DNA from: Dokdonia sp. Dokd-P16
GTDB lineage: Bacteria; Bacteroidota; Bacteroidia; Flavobacteriales; Flavobacteriaceae
Length of the DNA: 64,000 nt
Assembly: GCF_003095655.1 (NCBI RefSeq)
Contig: NZ_CP029151.1
Span: 2,479,001-2,543,000, forward strand
Reading direction: 5' to 3'
In this document: positions 51,966-61,482 of the stretch, in pieces
Numbering within the stretch: the stretch's first letter is position 1
How the letters are laid out: each line of letters begins with the position of its first letter
Translations under genes and position numbers: made by a program
Notes under the pieces: model-generated
The model's database searches: none
Seen by the model: only the letters and a program-made list of their open reading frames with translations
Told to the model about the DNA's origin: nothing

Positions 51966-53291
51966 TTATGCTACAGAGTCTGTAGCGATATAATTTTTAA
52001 AATTATTGACCTTAATTTGTGCCTTTAAGTCATGCATCAAATTATAAAGTCCAAAAAATGTTCTGTTTATATACAAGAAGTGCTTACTTCCTCTATTTCC
52101 ATTCATTTTGCGTATTTCTGTATCCTTACTGTACTTCTCACTCAGCACTGCTATTTGATCAAAAAAGGTACTGTCTCTAAAATCAAAATCTTCTTGTTGC
52201 ATGGGTTGTGTAAACAAACTCAACATCTCGTGGAAGAGTGCAGAAAAGAATGTTACAGTATCTGCATCATCATCTTTTCTCAGTATTTCTAGCTGATATA
52301 GTTTCTCTTCAAAAACAGCAGGATTATTAATATTTGCAGGCTCTGCTAGTTCGAAATAAGGAATGTAAAAGTCCTCTGGAACATGTTTAATACATCCAAA
52401 ATCTATTGCGATAAGATTATTATCATTATCTACCATAAAATTCCCAGGATGCGGATCTGCATGTATACGTTTGAGCACATGCATTTGATACATGTAAAAA
52501 TCCCATAATGCTTGTCCTAATTTATTGGCAGCTTCTTGACTAGTATTATGTGCTACAAATTCGCTTAAGTGCTCGCCATCCATCCAGTCCATAGTAAGGA
52601 TGCGCTCGCTTGATAACTCTTCGTAATACTTAGGAAAAGTAAGATTAGGTATTGCTGCACAGTCTTCAGTCATGGCAATACTTTGAGCAAGCTCAAGGTT
52701 ATAATCTGTTTCCTCAAGAAGCTTGTCTTCTATCTCTTTAAAGAACTTTTCTTTTCCTTCACCTTGAAGGTTAAACATCTTTTTTGCAATGGGTTTTACT
52801 AATGCCAGATCACTACTGATACTGTCTGCGACTCCTGGATATTGGATTTTCACAGCAAGTTTTTTCCCATTTAATGTCGCTTGGTGAACTTGGCCTATAC
52901 TGGCCGCGTTCACACTTTGAGCCGCAAACGTATCAAATAGATCTTCTGGATATTTACCTAAATATTTTTTAAATGTCTTACGCACTAAGGGTGCAGAAAG
53001 TGGGGGAACTGAAAATTGTGATAAAGAAAATTTCTCTACATATGCTTTAGGCATAATATTTTTCTCCATGCTAAGCATTTGTGCTACCTTAAGTGCACTA
53101 CCTTTTAAACTCTTTAAGCCGTCATAAATATCCTCAGCATTATCTTCATTGAGTTGATCCTTTGTTAAGGAAGGATTAACCACTTTCTTGCCATAATACT
53201 TGGCATAATTTGCGCCTACTTTTACGCCAGTGGTAACGAGCTTAGAGGCTCTCTGGAGTTTATTAGTAGGTATGTGGTCTATTGTTTTCAT
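51966..53291 (-). CDS. AarF/ABC1/UbiB-family atypical kinase
   Basis: 441 residues. The family's KxGQ-type segment reads LKGSALKVAQMLSMEK (about 64-79). Further motifs: AASIGQVHQATLNGKKLAVKIQYPGV (AxAS loop and lysine), HADPHPGNFMVDNDNNLIAIDFGCIKHV (catalytic loop and DFG). Such proteins have ATPase activity and support quinone synthesis or lipid metabolism. Together with the TetR gene 55 bases upstream it forms a probable two-gene transcript. Confidence 0.88.
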   Translation of the reverse strand: MKTIDHIPTNKLQRASKLVTTGVKVGANYAKYYGKKVVNPSLTKDQLNEDNAEDIYDGLKSLKGSALKVAQMLSMEKNIMPKAYVEKFSLSQFSVPPLSAPLVRKTFKKYLGKYPEDLFDTFAAQSVNAASIGQVHQATLNGKKLAVKIQYPGVADSISSDLALVKPIAKKMFNLQGEGKEKFFKEIEDKLLEETDYNLELAQSIAMTEDCAAIPNLTFPKYYEELSSERILTMDWMDGEHLSEFVAHNTSQEAANKLGQALWDFYMYQMHVLKRIHADPHPGNFMVDNDNNLIAIDFGCIKHVPEDFYIPYFELAEPANINNPAVFEEKLYQLEILRKDDDADTVTFFSALFHEMLSLFTQPMQQEDFDFRDSTFFDQIAVLSEKYSKDTEIRKMNGNRGSKHFLYINRTFFGLYNLMHDLKAQIKVNNFKNYIATDSVA

Positions 53292-53346
53292 ATATGGAAC
53301 CCCAAGAGGGATGTGTATTAAAATTTATTATTTAAGAACTTAGTCT

Positions 53347-54039
53347 TTATGATTTTGAGCCAAAGTTTTCTTTGAACAAGAACTTGCCAAAATCAATAAT
53401 ACTTTCTAAAGGTGTAGTCTCAAAAATGTCGAAAATTGCATTGACAGATTTTTCAATAGCTACATCTGTCTTCTCAAATCCTGGAGAGTTATCACTCATC
53501 CAATATTTTAATAAGAATAAGAATTGTACCCATGCTCCTTCGCTAAATAAACGAACAGGATTTTTTGTAATCTTATAGTTCTTATCGTCATTGCCAGCTT
53601 CAATAAGGTTTGATGCATATGAAGTGAGATGTCCTCTCAACTCCTTGAGCTGACTCATATTCTTAAGCATGTTTTTGTGCTTGTCTAGAGAAAATAACAC
53701 ATAACTTCTATTTGCTGTGAGCAACTCAAACATCGTAAAGAAGTAAGAAAGCATCTTTTCCTTATTTGGATAGCTGTCATAATCACTGTCCATATGTAGC
53801 ACAGCTACGGTATTGGTGTGAAAAGCATTCCAAATGCCAGCTTTAAGGTTATCAAAAGATCCAAAGAATTGATAGAATTCTGATTCGTCAATTTTTAGGT
53901 CTTTGCAAAATTTATATATAGTCTTTGGCTCCTCTCCATGTTCTAATACATAATCCATATATGCAGAGATAATCATGGTAGAAGTAACTGCTTTCTTTTT
54001 GGCAGTTGTTTTTTTAGTCGGTGTCTTTGTAGTTGCCAT
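53347..54039 (-). CDS. TetR-type transcriptional regulator
   Basis: 230 residues. A lysine- and threonine-rich start (TTKTPTKKTTAKKKAVTSTM), then the helix-turn-helix around 20-70 (GEEPKTIYKFCKDLKIDESEFYQFFG) and a helical ligand domain. It stands before an AarF-type kinase and probably regulates that gene or itself. No operator can be named. Confidence 0.75.
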   Translation of the reverse strand: MATTKTPTKKTTAKKKAVTSTMIISAYMDYVLEHGEEPKTIYKFCKDLKIDESEFYQFFGSFDNLKAGIWNAFHTNTVAVLHMDSDYDSYPNKEKMLSYFFTMFELLTANRSYVLFSLDKHKNMLKNMSQLKELRGHLTSYASNLIEAGNDDKNYKITKNPVRLFSEGAWVQFLFLLKYWMSDNSPGFEKTDVAIEKSVNAIFDIFETTPLESIIDFGKFLFKENFGSKS

Positions 54040-54354
54040 AATACTTGTTGTTTGATGTAAAGATACATTATGTTTATCGTTGTTGCGATTTGATTAAACA
54101 AAAGTTAAGTTAAAATTATTTCAAATTATATGAAACTCTATGACTGTAACAGAGATGCATATTTGACGCTATAGATATATAGGAGAATGTTAGAAGTACG
54201 CTTTCGCGAAAGCGTAACAACATTATACACGCATCTGTCTCAAAATATCAAGCTGCATATGCCTAGCTGTGACACCTTGTCATACTTTCTCTAGTGGCAT
54301 ACTCCTTGTCTATTTGTGTTTGTTGAAAATTAATAACACTTAAATACATATATA
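54040..54354. other. Divergent intergenic region, TetR gene and dnaK
   Basis: 315 bases. Contains palindrome copy 15. TATCTTTA on the minus strand just before the TetR gene fits a -7 element. A dnaK promoter is expected in the last 60 bases, but no full consensus is seen. No CIRCE-like inverted repeat was found. Confidence 0.5.
54198..54215. repeat. Dispersed palindrome, copy 15
   Basis: Full 18-mer midway between two divergent genes, so it cannot be a terminator for either. Confidence 0.9.
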
Positions 54355-56259
54355 ATGAGTAAAATAATAGGAATTGACTTGGGTACTACCAACTCGTGCG
54401 TTGCTGTAATGGAAGGTAACGAACCAACGGTAATCCCTAATGCAGAAGGTAAGAGAACTACACCATCTGTAATCGCTTTTGTAGAAGGCGGTGAGATTAA
54501 GGTGGGAGACCCTGCAAAAAGACAGGCTGTAACAAACCCTACAAAGACGGTTGCTTCTATCAAGCGTTTTATGGGAAACAAGTACAGCGATAGTACTAAA
54601 GAAGCAGATCGTAGTGCTTACAATGTTGTAAAAGGTGATAATGACACTCCACGTGTTGATATTGATGGACGTTTATACACGCCACAAGAGCTTAGTGCAA
54701 TGGTTCTTCAAAAAATGAAGAAAACTGCCGAAGATTACTTAGGACAAGATGTAACTCGTGCGGTAATTACTGTACCTGCTTATTTTAATGATAGTCAGCG
54801 TCAAGCTACTAAAGAAGCTGGAGAAATCGCAGGTCTTAAAGTAGAGCGTATCATAAACGAGCCTACTGCAGCAGCACTAGCTTACGGACTTGATAAGAAA
54901 GATACAGATCAAAAAATCGTTGTATTTGACTTTGGAGGAGGAACGCATGATGTTTCTATCCTTGAGTTAGGTGACGGAGTTTTTGAAGTATTATCTACAG
55001 ATGGTGATACGCACTTAGGTGGGGATGACGTAGATCAAAAAATTATCGATTGGCTTGCAGATGAGTTTAAGGCTGAGGAAGACATGGACCTTCGTAAAGA
55101 TCCTATGGCACTACAGAGACTTAAAGAAGCAGCTGAGAAAGCAAAAATTGAGCTTTCATCATCTACATCTACAGAGGTAAACTTACCTTATGTTACTGCA
55201 ACAGCATCTGGACCTAAGCACTTAGTACGTACATTAAGCCGTGCAAAGTTTGAGGCACTTATTGATGATTTAGTAAAAAGAACTATCGAGCCTTGTCAAA
55301 CAGCACTTAAGGCTGCTGGATTAAGCACAGGTGATATAGATGAAATTATATTAGTAGGAGGATCTACTCGTATTCCTGCAGTACAGGCAGCGGTAGAAAA
55401 ATTCTTTGGTAAAGCACCATCAAAAGGAGTAAATCCTGATGAGGTTGTAGCTGTAGGAGCTGCTATCCAAGGAGGTGTACTTACTGGAGACGTAAAAGAT
55501 GTTTTACTTCTTGATGTAACTCCACTTTCATTAGGTATTGAAACAATGGGTAATGTATTTACAAAGCTTATTGAGTCTAACACTACAATCCCTACTAAAA
55601 AGTCACAAGTATTCTCTACAGCGGCAGATAACCAACCAAGTGTTGATATCCACGTACTACAAGGAGAAAGACCAATGGCTGCAGATAACAATACAATAGG
55701 ACGCTTCCAACTTACAGATATTCCACCAGCACAGCGTGGAGTACCTCAAATTGAAGTTGTTTTTGATATTGATGCAAACGGAATCATTAAAGTTTCTGCA
55801 ATAGATAAGGCTACTGGAAAATCTCAAGATATTCGTATCGAGGCATCTTCTGGACTTTCTGAAGAAGAAATTGCAAAAATGAAAGCAGAGGCAGAAGCAA
55901 ATGCTGAATCTGATGCAAAAGCAAAAGAAACTGCAGACAAAATCAATGAAGCAGATGGTATGATTTTCCAAACGGAAAAGCAACTAACTGAATTTGGCGA
56001 TAAATTATCTGATGATAAGAAGAAGCCTATCGAGGATGCACTTGCAGAATTGAAAGCAGCTTATGAAACGAAGTCTGTAGATGCTATTACTCCGGCGCTT
56101 GATAAAATCAACGAAGCTTGGAAAGTAGCCTCTGAAGAAATGTACAAAGCACAAGCAGAAGGAGCTGGACAACCAGGACCTGATGTACAAGCTGGAGGAG
56201 ATGCAGGAGCAGATACCGCTAGTGATGTGGAAGACGTAGACTTCGAAGAAGTTAAGTAG
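54355..56259 (+). CDS. dnaK: Chaperone protein DnaK (Hsp70)
   Basis: 634 residues. ATPase: [57 protein letters not shown] and [20 protein letters not shown]. Substrate domain from about 390: [20 protein letters not shown] and [18 protein letters not shown]. The lid is helical; the end is [11 protein letters not shown], the Bacteroidota version of the EEVD-like tail. Full-length. It binds exposed hydrophobic peptides with DnaJ and GrpE. No dnaJ or grpE in this window. Confidence 0.97.
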   Translation: MSKIIGIDLGTTNSCVAVMEGNEPTVIPNAEGKRTTPSVIAFVEGGEIKVGDPAKRQAVTNPTKTVASIKRFMGNKYSDSTKEADRSAYNVVKGDNDTPRVDIDGRLYTPQELSAMVLQKMKKTAEDYLGQDVTRAVITVPAYFNDSQRQATKEAGEIAGLKVERIINEPTAAALAYGLDKKDTDQKIVVFDFGGGTHDVSILELGDGVFEVLSTDGDTHLGGDDVDQKIIDWLADEFKAEEDMDLRKDPMALQRLKEAAEKAKIELSSSTSTEVNLPYVTATASGPKHLVRTLSRAKFEALIDDLVKRTIEPCQTALKAAGLSTGDIDEIILVGGSTRIPAVQAAVEKFFGKAPSKGVNPDEVVAVGAAIQGGVLTGDVKDVLLLDVTPLSLGIETMGNVFTKLIESNTTIPTKKSQVFSTAADNQPSVDIHVLQGERPMAADNNTIGRFQLTDIPPAQRGVPQIEVVFDIDANGIIKVSAIDKATGKSQDIRIEASSGLSEEEIAKMKAEAEANAESDAKAKETADKINEADGMIFQTEKQLTEFGDKLSDDKKKPIEDALAELKAAYETKSVDAITPALDKINEAWKVASEEMYKAQAEGAGQPGPDVQAGGDAGADTASDVEDVDFEEVK

Positions 56260-56306
56260 CCTGTGCTGAGCGAAGTCGAAGTATAGATTTTGAGGAAGTG
56301 AAGTAA
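56260..56306 (+). other. Vestigial copy of the dnaK tail after its stop
   Basis: After TAG, CTGAGCGAAGTCGAAGTA is followed by ATAGATTTTGAGGAAGTGAA and GTAA, which in another frame reads IDFEEVK-stop. This repeats the real ending (VDFEEVK-stop) with synonymous changes. It looks like a relic of a displaced or duplicated C-terminus. CTGAGCGAAGTCGAAG is also a sequence I recognise as a common dispersed motif in bacteria. Confidence 0.65.
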
Positions 56307-56324
56307 TCATTTTCGCGAAAGCGG
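56307..56324. repeat. Degenerate dispersed palindrome
   Basis: TCATTTTCGCGAAAGCGG: right arm intact, left arm mutated. Lies after dnaK. Confidence 0.6.
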
Positions 56325-56377
56325 AATTATTTGCGACGTATGATTTAATATCCCATACATCTTCAAATCAATAATAG

Positions 56378-56413
56378 AAAAGTCTCACAACGTATGTTGT
56401 GAGACTTTTTTTA
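56378..56413 (+). terminator. Terminator of dnaK
   Basis: AAAAGTCTCACAAC and GTTGTGAGACTTTT pair around GTAT and end in seven T. Confidence 0.92.
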
Positions 56414-56723
56414 TGTCTTTTGTCTAACTGTATTTATACTATAGTTTGGAGCTTATCTAATTCTTATGTTCTTACAATTAAATTTGAAGTGATATTTTAG
56501 GTGTTTTCCATAGGGTAATGTCCATATTTACAGCGAATTACTGTCAAATTATTCTATATTTATGATGTGAGGCGAAGATGGGTATTTTGTAATTAACTGA
56601 CAATCAGTAGTACCGAAGTAGTATAACGAGAGTAATGTGTATTTCGTCGATATTAATTAACATAAAATTAGGTTTGTATAAGCGGTCTGATTTATCTTCG
56701 TTGCACCTTAATCCAACTTAACT
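56414..56723. promoter_or_regulatory. Long upstream region of the adhesin operon
   Basis: 310 bases without a gene. The last 40 bases hold TTTGTATAAGCGG and TATCTTCG, near the expected promoter position, but the spacing (about 16) is short. No other structure found. Confidence 0.4.
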
Positions 56724-59700
56724 ATGGGGAAATTATACCTTTTTCTTACTTTATTGTTATGCTCTACGGTAACGGCTTTTAGTCAGTGTGCCGAGGTAGA
56801 GACATTTACTGTGTGCGACATGACTGTTGTAGATGGTAACGGTGATTCAATTCCAGATGGAATCATAAATCTCTATGAAGAGTTTTCTGCAATTACCGGA
56901 ACAACAATCACTCCTGCAGATGGGATGTGGTTTGATCCTAACTTTAATTTTGCGCTTGATGTTGTAACAGGAGACTTGTTTTTATGGGATCTTGATAGCT
57001 CATCTGAAGATATTGCAGATTATCAATTTGAGTTTCTTAATGGAGCTACAGGATGTCCAGATGATGTGCAGTTTTTATTTAATGTAGTTTTAGGACCTTA
57101 CTCAGGAACAGCAGCAAGTACTACTGGAGGTGGAGTGAATCTTCAGGTGTGTCAAACGCGTGATCGCACATGTCCTCAACCTACTTTAATTGATCTTTAT
57201 GAAACTCTTTTGTCTAACCCATCGCCACATTTAAATGGTACTTGGGAATATTTAGGTTCTAGTTCTAATTTTATAGCTATTTCTCAAAATAGATTTCTCG
57301 TGGTAGATATTCCTTATCAAGAAGGACCTCCCCTCGTTGATGAAGAGACTTTTGATTTTCGCTATACAGTAGAAGGTATTTCACCTTGCGTATCCGAACA
57401 ATCAACAGATGTGAAAGTTTCAGTTGTACGAGAACCTTTTTCTGGTTACGCAAATCAAATAACAATTTGTGAATCTGAAATATTAGCAGGTAACTACGAC
57501 ATGGATATTAATCTTAGAGATGATAATTTTCTAGTTGATGAAGATATAGAAGGATTATGGTCATCTAATAATGATAGTACTGGTCAAATCTCTGGACCTG
57601 CAGATAGTGTTATAAATATAAGGGAGATCTATGATGAGCTTTATGCTACTAATCAGCGTTTTGGATGTGAATCTTTTGAGTTTACTTACTCTGTAGAAAG
57701 TCGTTCTTCAGTGTGTCAAAGTAAGTCTTCAACAGTAACCTTTGTGATAATGGAATATATTAGACCTTTTGAGCAAGAGGTTGTACCGGAATTCTGTGTG
57801 GATGACGAGTCTAATACTACATTAGATCTCTATGATTTGATCAATTTTTCAAATGAAAACGGAGTAGAATACGACTATCCTAACAATATTTGTACGGGGT
57901 GGGAATTGGTTTCTGGACCATCAGATTTAGGTTTAAGCGAAAATCTAGGTGAGCTTTGTAGTTTGACTGATTTTAATAGCGATGCATTTTATACTAGTCG
58001 TGGAACTATTTTTTTAAGTTCACTTATTTCTAATGCTTCAGCAGGAACTTATGTTTTTCGATTTACTGTAAAAGATTCCTATAACTGTGTTGTATTTCAC
58101 CCTGAATTAATATACTCAGAATCAGGTGATGATTGTGTCCCATCTGTTAATGCGGAGCACCCATGTAGCGATCAATCTACACTTGTCACTATAATAGTTA
58201 ACCCAGCAAACTACGCAGGAGAAGACACTGCAGATCTTGAGATTTGTGAAACAGAGAGTCCTTTAGTACTAACGGACTTATTAGAAGTAAATGCTGATGA
58301 AGCTCCTATTTATGTAGGTCCAAACGGAGTATGGACTAATACTGCAAATGGAGACGTAGTTGATAATAACTTTGAAATACCTACTATTACAGACTCTCAA
58401 TTATTCAACTTTGAATATAATACGGTAACAGAAAACGGATGTGAAGACAGTGCTACACTAAGCTTTACTGTTTATGAGCAATACGATCCAGGAGAAAGTG
58501 GACCGCTCGCAGTTTGTAGTGATGCAGCTGAGGTTGATCTTTTTACTCTCTTAGGGGGAACTCCAGATACTAACGGTACTTGGTCTGGCCCTGATGGTTT
58601 TACAACCACAGATAACGTTGCTCTATTTACACCTGAAACAAGTGTTGAGGGTGCATATATTTATACCGTACCAGCAAATGGAACGTGTCTAGAAGCATCT
58701 GCAACGGTAGATGTGACTTTAGGAGATGCAATATATGCAGGGGAAGATACTACGGGTGTTGAGTTATGTAATACAATGACAACTGTAGATTTAATTACAC
58801 TTCTAGAAGATAACGGCACAGACACTATAGATACTAATGGTGATTGGACTGATAGCTCTGGAGCAGTTATAGTAAATCCATTTATAATACCATCAATTAC
58901 AGATTCTCAAACTTTTGAGTTTATTTATACTACTGGAGGTGGTGGTTGTGAAGATACAGCGACTTTATCTTTTACAGTTTTTGAGCAAGGTGATGCTGGT
59001 ATAGATGCAGCTTATGAAACTTGTGAAGATGGAAACACTATAAATCTCTTTACATTATTAGGAGGTACACCAGACATAAATGGAATTTGGTCTGGCCCTA
59101 ATGGATATACCACTACGGATAATGAAGCTAACTTTGACCCATCTGTAAATGCAGAAGGCTCTTATGTTTACACTATAGCCGCAAATGGTGCTTGTGAAGC
59201 GGTAACTGCTACGGTGACGGTTTCATTCTTTGCAACAAATTATGCTGGAGAAGATACTACGGGAGTGGAGCTTTGTGATGATAGTTTTACAAATCCTATT
59301 GATCTAATTTCACTATTAGAAACTAACGGGACAGATGTAGTTTACGTTGGAACACAAGGAGTTTGGACAGATACTGTCACTGGCGATGTAGTTAGTAATC
59401 CATTTACTGTCCCTGCTGTAGATGGGCAGCAAGTATTTAACTATACATATACAACAACTACAGATGATGGTTGTGGAGATGCAGCAACATTATCGTTTAC
59501 TGTTTTTGAAAGTAGTAATGCAGGAACTGGAGGTCCTTTTCAGGCTTGTGAGGATGGGGCTGTTGTAGATTTATTTACAATTTTAGGAGGAAGTCCTGAT
59601 AGTAATGGTAGTTGGTCTGGTCCAGAAGGATATGCTACAGCAGATAATGATGGTTCTATTGACCCAATGACTGCAGTGAGCGGTGACTACGTGTATACCA

Positions 59701-60545
59701 TTGCAGCAAACGGAGCATGTGATGAGGTGAGTGCAACATTATCAGTAACTATTGTGCCTATCTCAAATGCAGGAAATGATATAGATACTTTTGTTTGTGC
59801 AGGAGATTACACAACTTCTCTATTTGGATTATTATCTAACGATGCTCAGCTTACTGGAGAATTTATAAACATCGATACATCAGAAACGGTAGTAGATGGA
59901 TTAATTGATGTGGGAGCCTTAGGTGAAGGCACTTTCTCATATCTATACATAGTTTTTACAGATGCATGTGGTCAGGATGATGCAACTATTACATTTACTA
60001 TAACACCGGTTATGGCACCTACAGTAGTATTAAATGAGCCTTTTATCTGTATTAATGATGGAGTTACCTTAGGGAATCTTGTTGTTAGTGTAGAAGACTT
60101 TGTTTGGTACGCTTCCGCGGAAGGTGGAGATCCTTTACCATTATCTACTTTATTAGTAGATGCGACGACTTACTATGTGAGTGCGGTAGATGACAACGGA
60201 TGTGAATCACCTAGAGTACCATATCTAGCAGATGTTTTACCACTAAGCGACGGAAGATGTCAGATTCAAATCTCTGATGGAGTGTCAGACAATGATGATG
60301 GTCAGAATGACTTCTTAGAATTAGGAACTTTACCAAATATCTTCCCGAATTTTGATATTCAAATTTTCAATAGATACGGAACTATCGTTTACAGAGGAAA
60401 TAGAAATACGCCACTTTTTGATGGAAGTTCTAATACAGGATCTGGATTAGGTGATCAACTACCTACAGGTGTATATTTTTACATCTTCTATCCTAATGAT
60501 TCAAACTCAGAACCGATAGACGGATCATTTTACTTAAGTAGATAA
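56724..60545 (+). CDS. Large exported repeat adhesin with T9SS type B C-terminal domain
   Basis: 1273 residues. Signal peptide MGKLYLFLTLLLCSTVTAFSQ. Residues 25-490 are non-repetitive PKD/Ig-like strands. Residues about 495-1010 hold three copies of a roughly 170-residue unit made of two modules: one starting YAGEDTTGVELC, and one with CEDGNTINLFTLLGGTPDIN and GIWSGPNGYTTTDN. The C-terminal 90 residues (FPNFDIQIFNRYGTIVYRGN and LPTGVYFYIFYP) are the gliding-motility-associated type B sorting domain of type IX secretion. It probably acts at the surface in adhesion or gliding. The PorP/SprF and OmpA-like genes that follow are its usual partners. Confidence 0.9.
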   Translation: MGKLYLFLTLLLCSTVTAFSQCAEVETFTVCDMTVVDGNGDSIPDGIINLYEEFSAITGTTITPADGMWFDPNFNFALDVVTGDLFLWDLDSSSEDIADYQFEFLNGATGCPDDVQFLFNVVLGPYSGTAASTTGGGVNLQVCQTRDRTCPQPTLIDLYETLLSNPSPHLNGTWEYLGSSSNFIAISQNRFLVVDIPYQEGPPLVDEETFDFRYTVEGISPCVSEQSTDVKVSVVREPFSGYANQITICESEILAGNYDMDINLRDDNFLVDEDIEGLWSSNNDSTGQISGPADSVINIREIYDELYATNQRFGCESFEFTYSVESRSSVCQSKSSTVTFVIMEYIRPFEQEVVPEFCVDDESNTTLDLYDLINFSNENGVEYDYPNNICTGWELVSGPSDLGLSENLGELCSLTDFNSDAFYTSRGTIFLSSLISNASAGTYVFRFTVKDSYNCVVFHPELIYSESGDDCVPSVNAEHPCSDQSTLVTIIVNPANYAGEDTADLEICETESPLVLTDLLEVNADEAPIYVGPNGVWTNTANGDVVDNNFEIPTITDSQLFNFEYNTVTENGCEDSATLSFTVYEQYDPGESGPLAVCSDAAEVDLFTLLGGTPDTNGTWSGPDGFTTTDNVALFTPETSVEGAYIYTVPANGTCLEASATVDVTLGDAIYAGEDTTGVELCNTMTTVDLITLLEDNGTDTIDTNGDWTDSSGAVIVNPFIIPSITDSQTFEFIYTTGGGGCEDTATLSFTVFEQGDAGIDAAYETCEDGNTINLFTLLGGTPDINGIWSGPNGYTTTDNEANFDPSVNAEGSYVYTIAANGACEAVTATVTVSFFATNYAGEDTTGVELCDDSFTNPIDLISLLETNGTDVVYVGTQGVWTDTVTGDVVSNPFTVPAVDGQQVFNYTYTTTTDDGCGDAATLSFTVFESSNAGTGGPFQACEDGAVVDLFTILGGSPDSNGSWSGPEGYATADNDGSIDPMTAVSGDYVYTIAANGACDEVSATLSVTIVPISNAGNDIDTFVCAGDYTTSLFGLLSNDAQLTGEFINIDTSETVVDGLIDVGALGEGTFSYLYIVFTDACGQDDATITFTITPVMAPTVVLNEPFICINDGVTLGNLVVSVEDFVWYASAEGGDPLPLSTLLVDATTYYVSAVDDNGCESPRVPYLADVLPLSDGRCQIQISDGVSDNDDGQNDFLELGTLPNIFPNFDIQIFNRYGTIVYRGNRNTPLFDGSSNTGSGLGDQLPTGVYFYIFYPNDSNSEPIDGSFYLSR
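58212..59760 (+). repeat. Tandem coding repeats in the adhesin, three units
   Basis: Units start at about 58212, 58734 and 59241 (period about 510-525 bases). Units 2 and 3 share nearly the same opening YAGEDTTGVEL; unit 1 has YAGEDTADLEI. Divergence is moderate, so the repeats are not freshly made. Confidence 0.85.
60109..60125. repeat. Palindrome variant in the adhesin gene
   Basis: ACGCTTCCGCGGAAGGT is a related palindromic core (CTTCCGCGGAAG), read as Y-A-S-A-E-G. Two changes on both arms keep the symmetry. Could be chance. Confidence 0.4.
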
Positions 60546-60560
60546 AAAAACAACCTCAAG

Positions 60561-61481
60561 ATGAAATTTAAAATATTCATACTAGCGGCATTTTGTAGTT
60601 TATCTACGTTTGCTCAACAAGAACCACAGTACACGCAGTACATGTACAATCAAGGTGTGGTAAATCCAGCCTATATGATTAATGAACCAGGACTTATAAG
60701 AGTAGGTAGTTTGTACCGCTCTCAATGGGTAGGTCTAGATGGTGCGCCAAAAACTGCAAATGTTTTTGCAAATATTCCTCTTAACGAGCGAATAGAAATA
60801 GGCGTAAACTATGTAAATGATCAAATAGGAGACGTACTCACTACAAATAATTTTAATGTAAATTTTGCTTACAGAATTAATGTAGCAGAAAATACAAACC
60901 TATCTTTTGGATTAAAGTTAGGCGTAGATAATCAGAGTCTTGATTTTACAGATCAAAATGTAGGAGGAGATTTAGCTTTTCAAAATGGGGAAACTACCTC
61001 ACTAGATGTTGGTGTAGGAGCTTTTCTTTTTAAAGATAATTACTACATTGGGTTAAGTTCGCCAAGCGTGATACCGTACAAAATTGAAAATAATTTTGGC
61101 AATGGTGATTCCTCAATTCTATATAAGAAAGATCCTACTGCATATTTAATGGCTGGTTACGTGTATGATGTGAGTGATGTGCTTAAAATAAAACCTTCTG
61201 CTGTTGCAAAATGGATAAGCGGAGCACCATTAACCTATGACCTTTCATTAAACGCCCTGTACGACGAGAAATTTGAACTCGGGGTTTCATACAGACATCA
61301 AGATGCTATCGCAGCACTAGCAGGATTTAATATTACAAATGATTTAAAAATAGGATACAGTTATGACTTTAATGTGAGCGATCTTAATCGCTTTAATAAT
61401 GGAAGTCACGAGGTAGTTCTATTGTACACATTTGATTTGCTAGGCTTACAAAAACGTTACATCTCACCAAGATTTTACTAA
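60561..61481 (+). CDS. PorP/SprF-family type IX secretion membrane protein
   Basis: 306 residues. Signal peptide MKFKIFILAAFCSLSTFAQQ. QEPQYTQYMYNQGVVNPAYM and the later YRSQWVGLDGAPKTANVFAN are hallmarks; strands alternate through to YISPRFY, typical of a 14-strand barrel. PorP/SprF proteins are needed to expose particular T9SS adhesins, the ones encoded next to them. Starts 15 bases after the adhesin stop. Confidence 0.92.
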   Translation: MKFKIFILAAFCSLSTFAQQEPQYTQYMYNQGVVNPAYMINEPGLIRVGSLYRSQWVGLDGAPKTANVFANIPLNERIEIGVNYVNDQIGDVLTTNNFNVNFAYRINVAENTNLSFGLKLGVDNQSLDFTDQNVGGDLAFQNGETTSLDVGVGAFLFKDNYYIGLSSPSVIPYKIENNFGNGDSSILYKKDPTAYLMAGYVYDVSDVLKIKPSAVAKWISGAPLTYDLSLNALYDEKFELGVSYRHQDAIAALAGFNITNDLKIGYSYDFNVSDLNRFNNGSHEVVLLYTFDLLGLQKRYISPRFY

Positions 61482-61482
61482 G

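Noticed and set aside
54040-54354. CIRCE or other heat-shock operator in front of dnaK
   Set aside because: No TTAGCACTC-N9-GAGTGCTAA-like repeat is present. The only symmetric element is the dispersed palindrome, which is not specific to chaperone genes.
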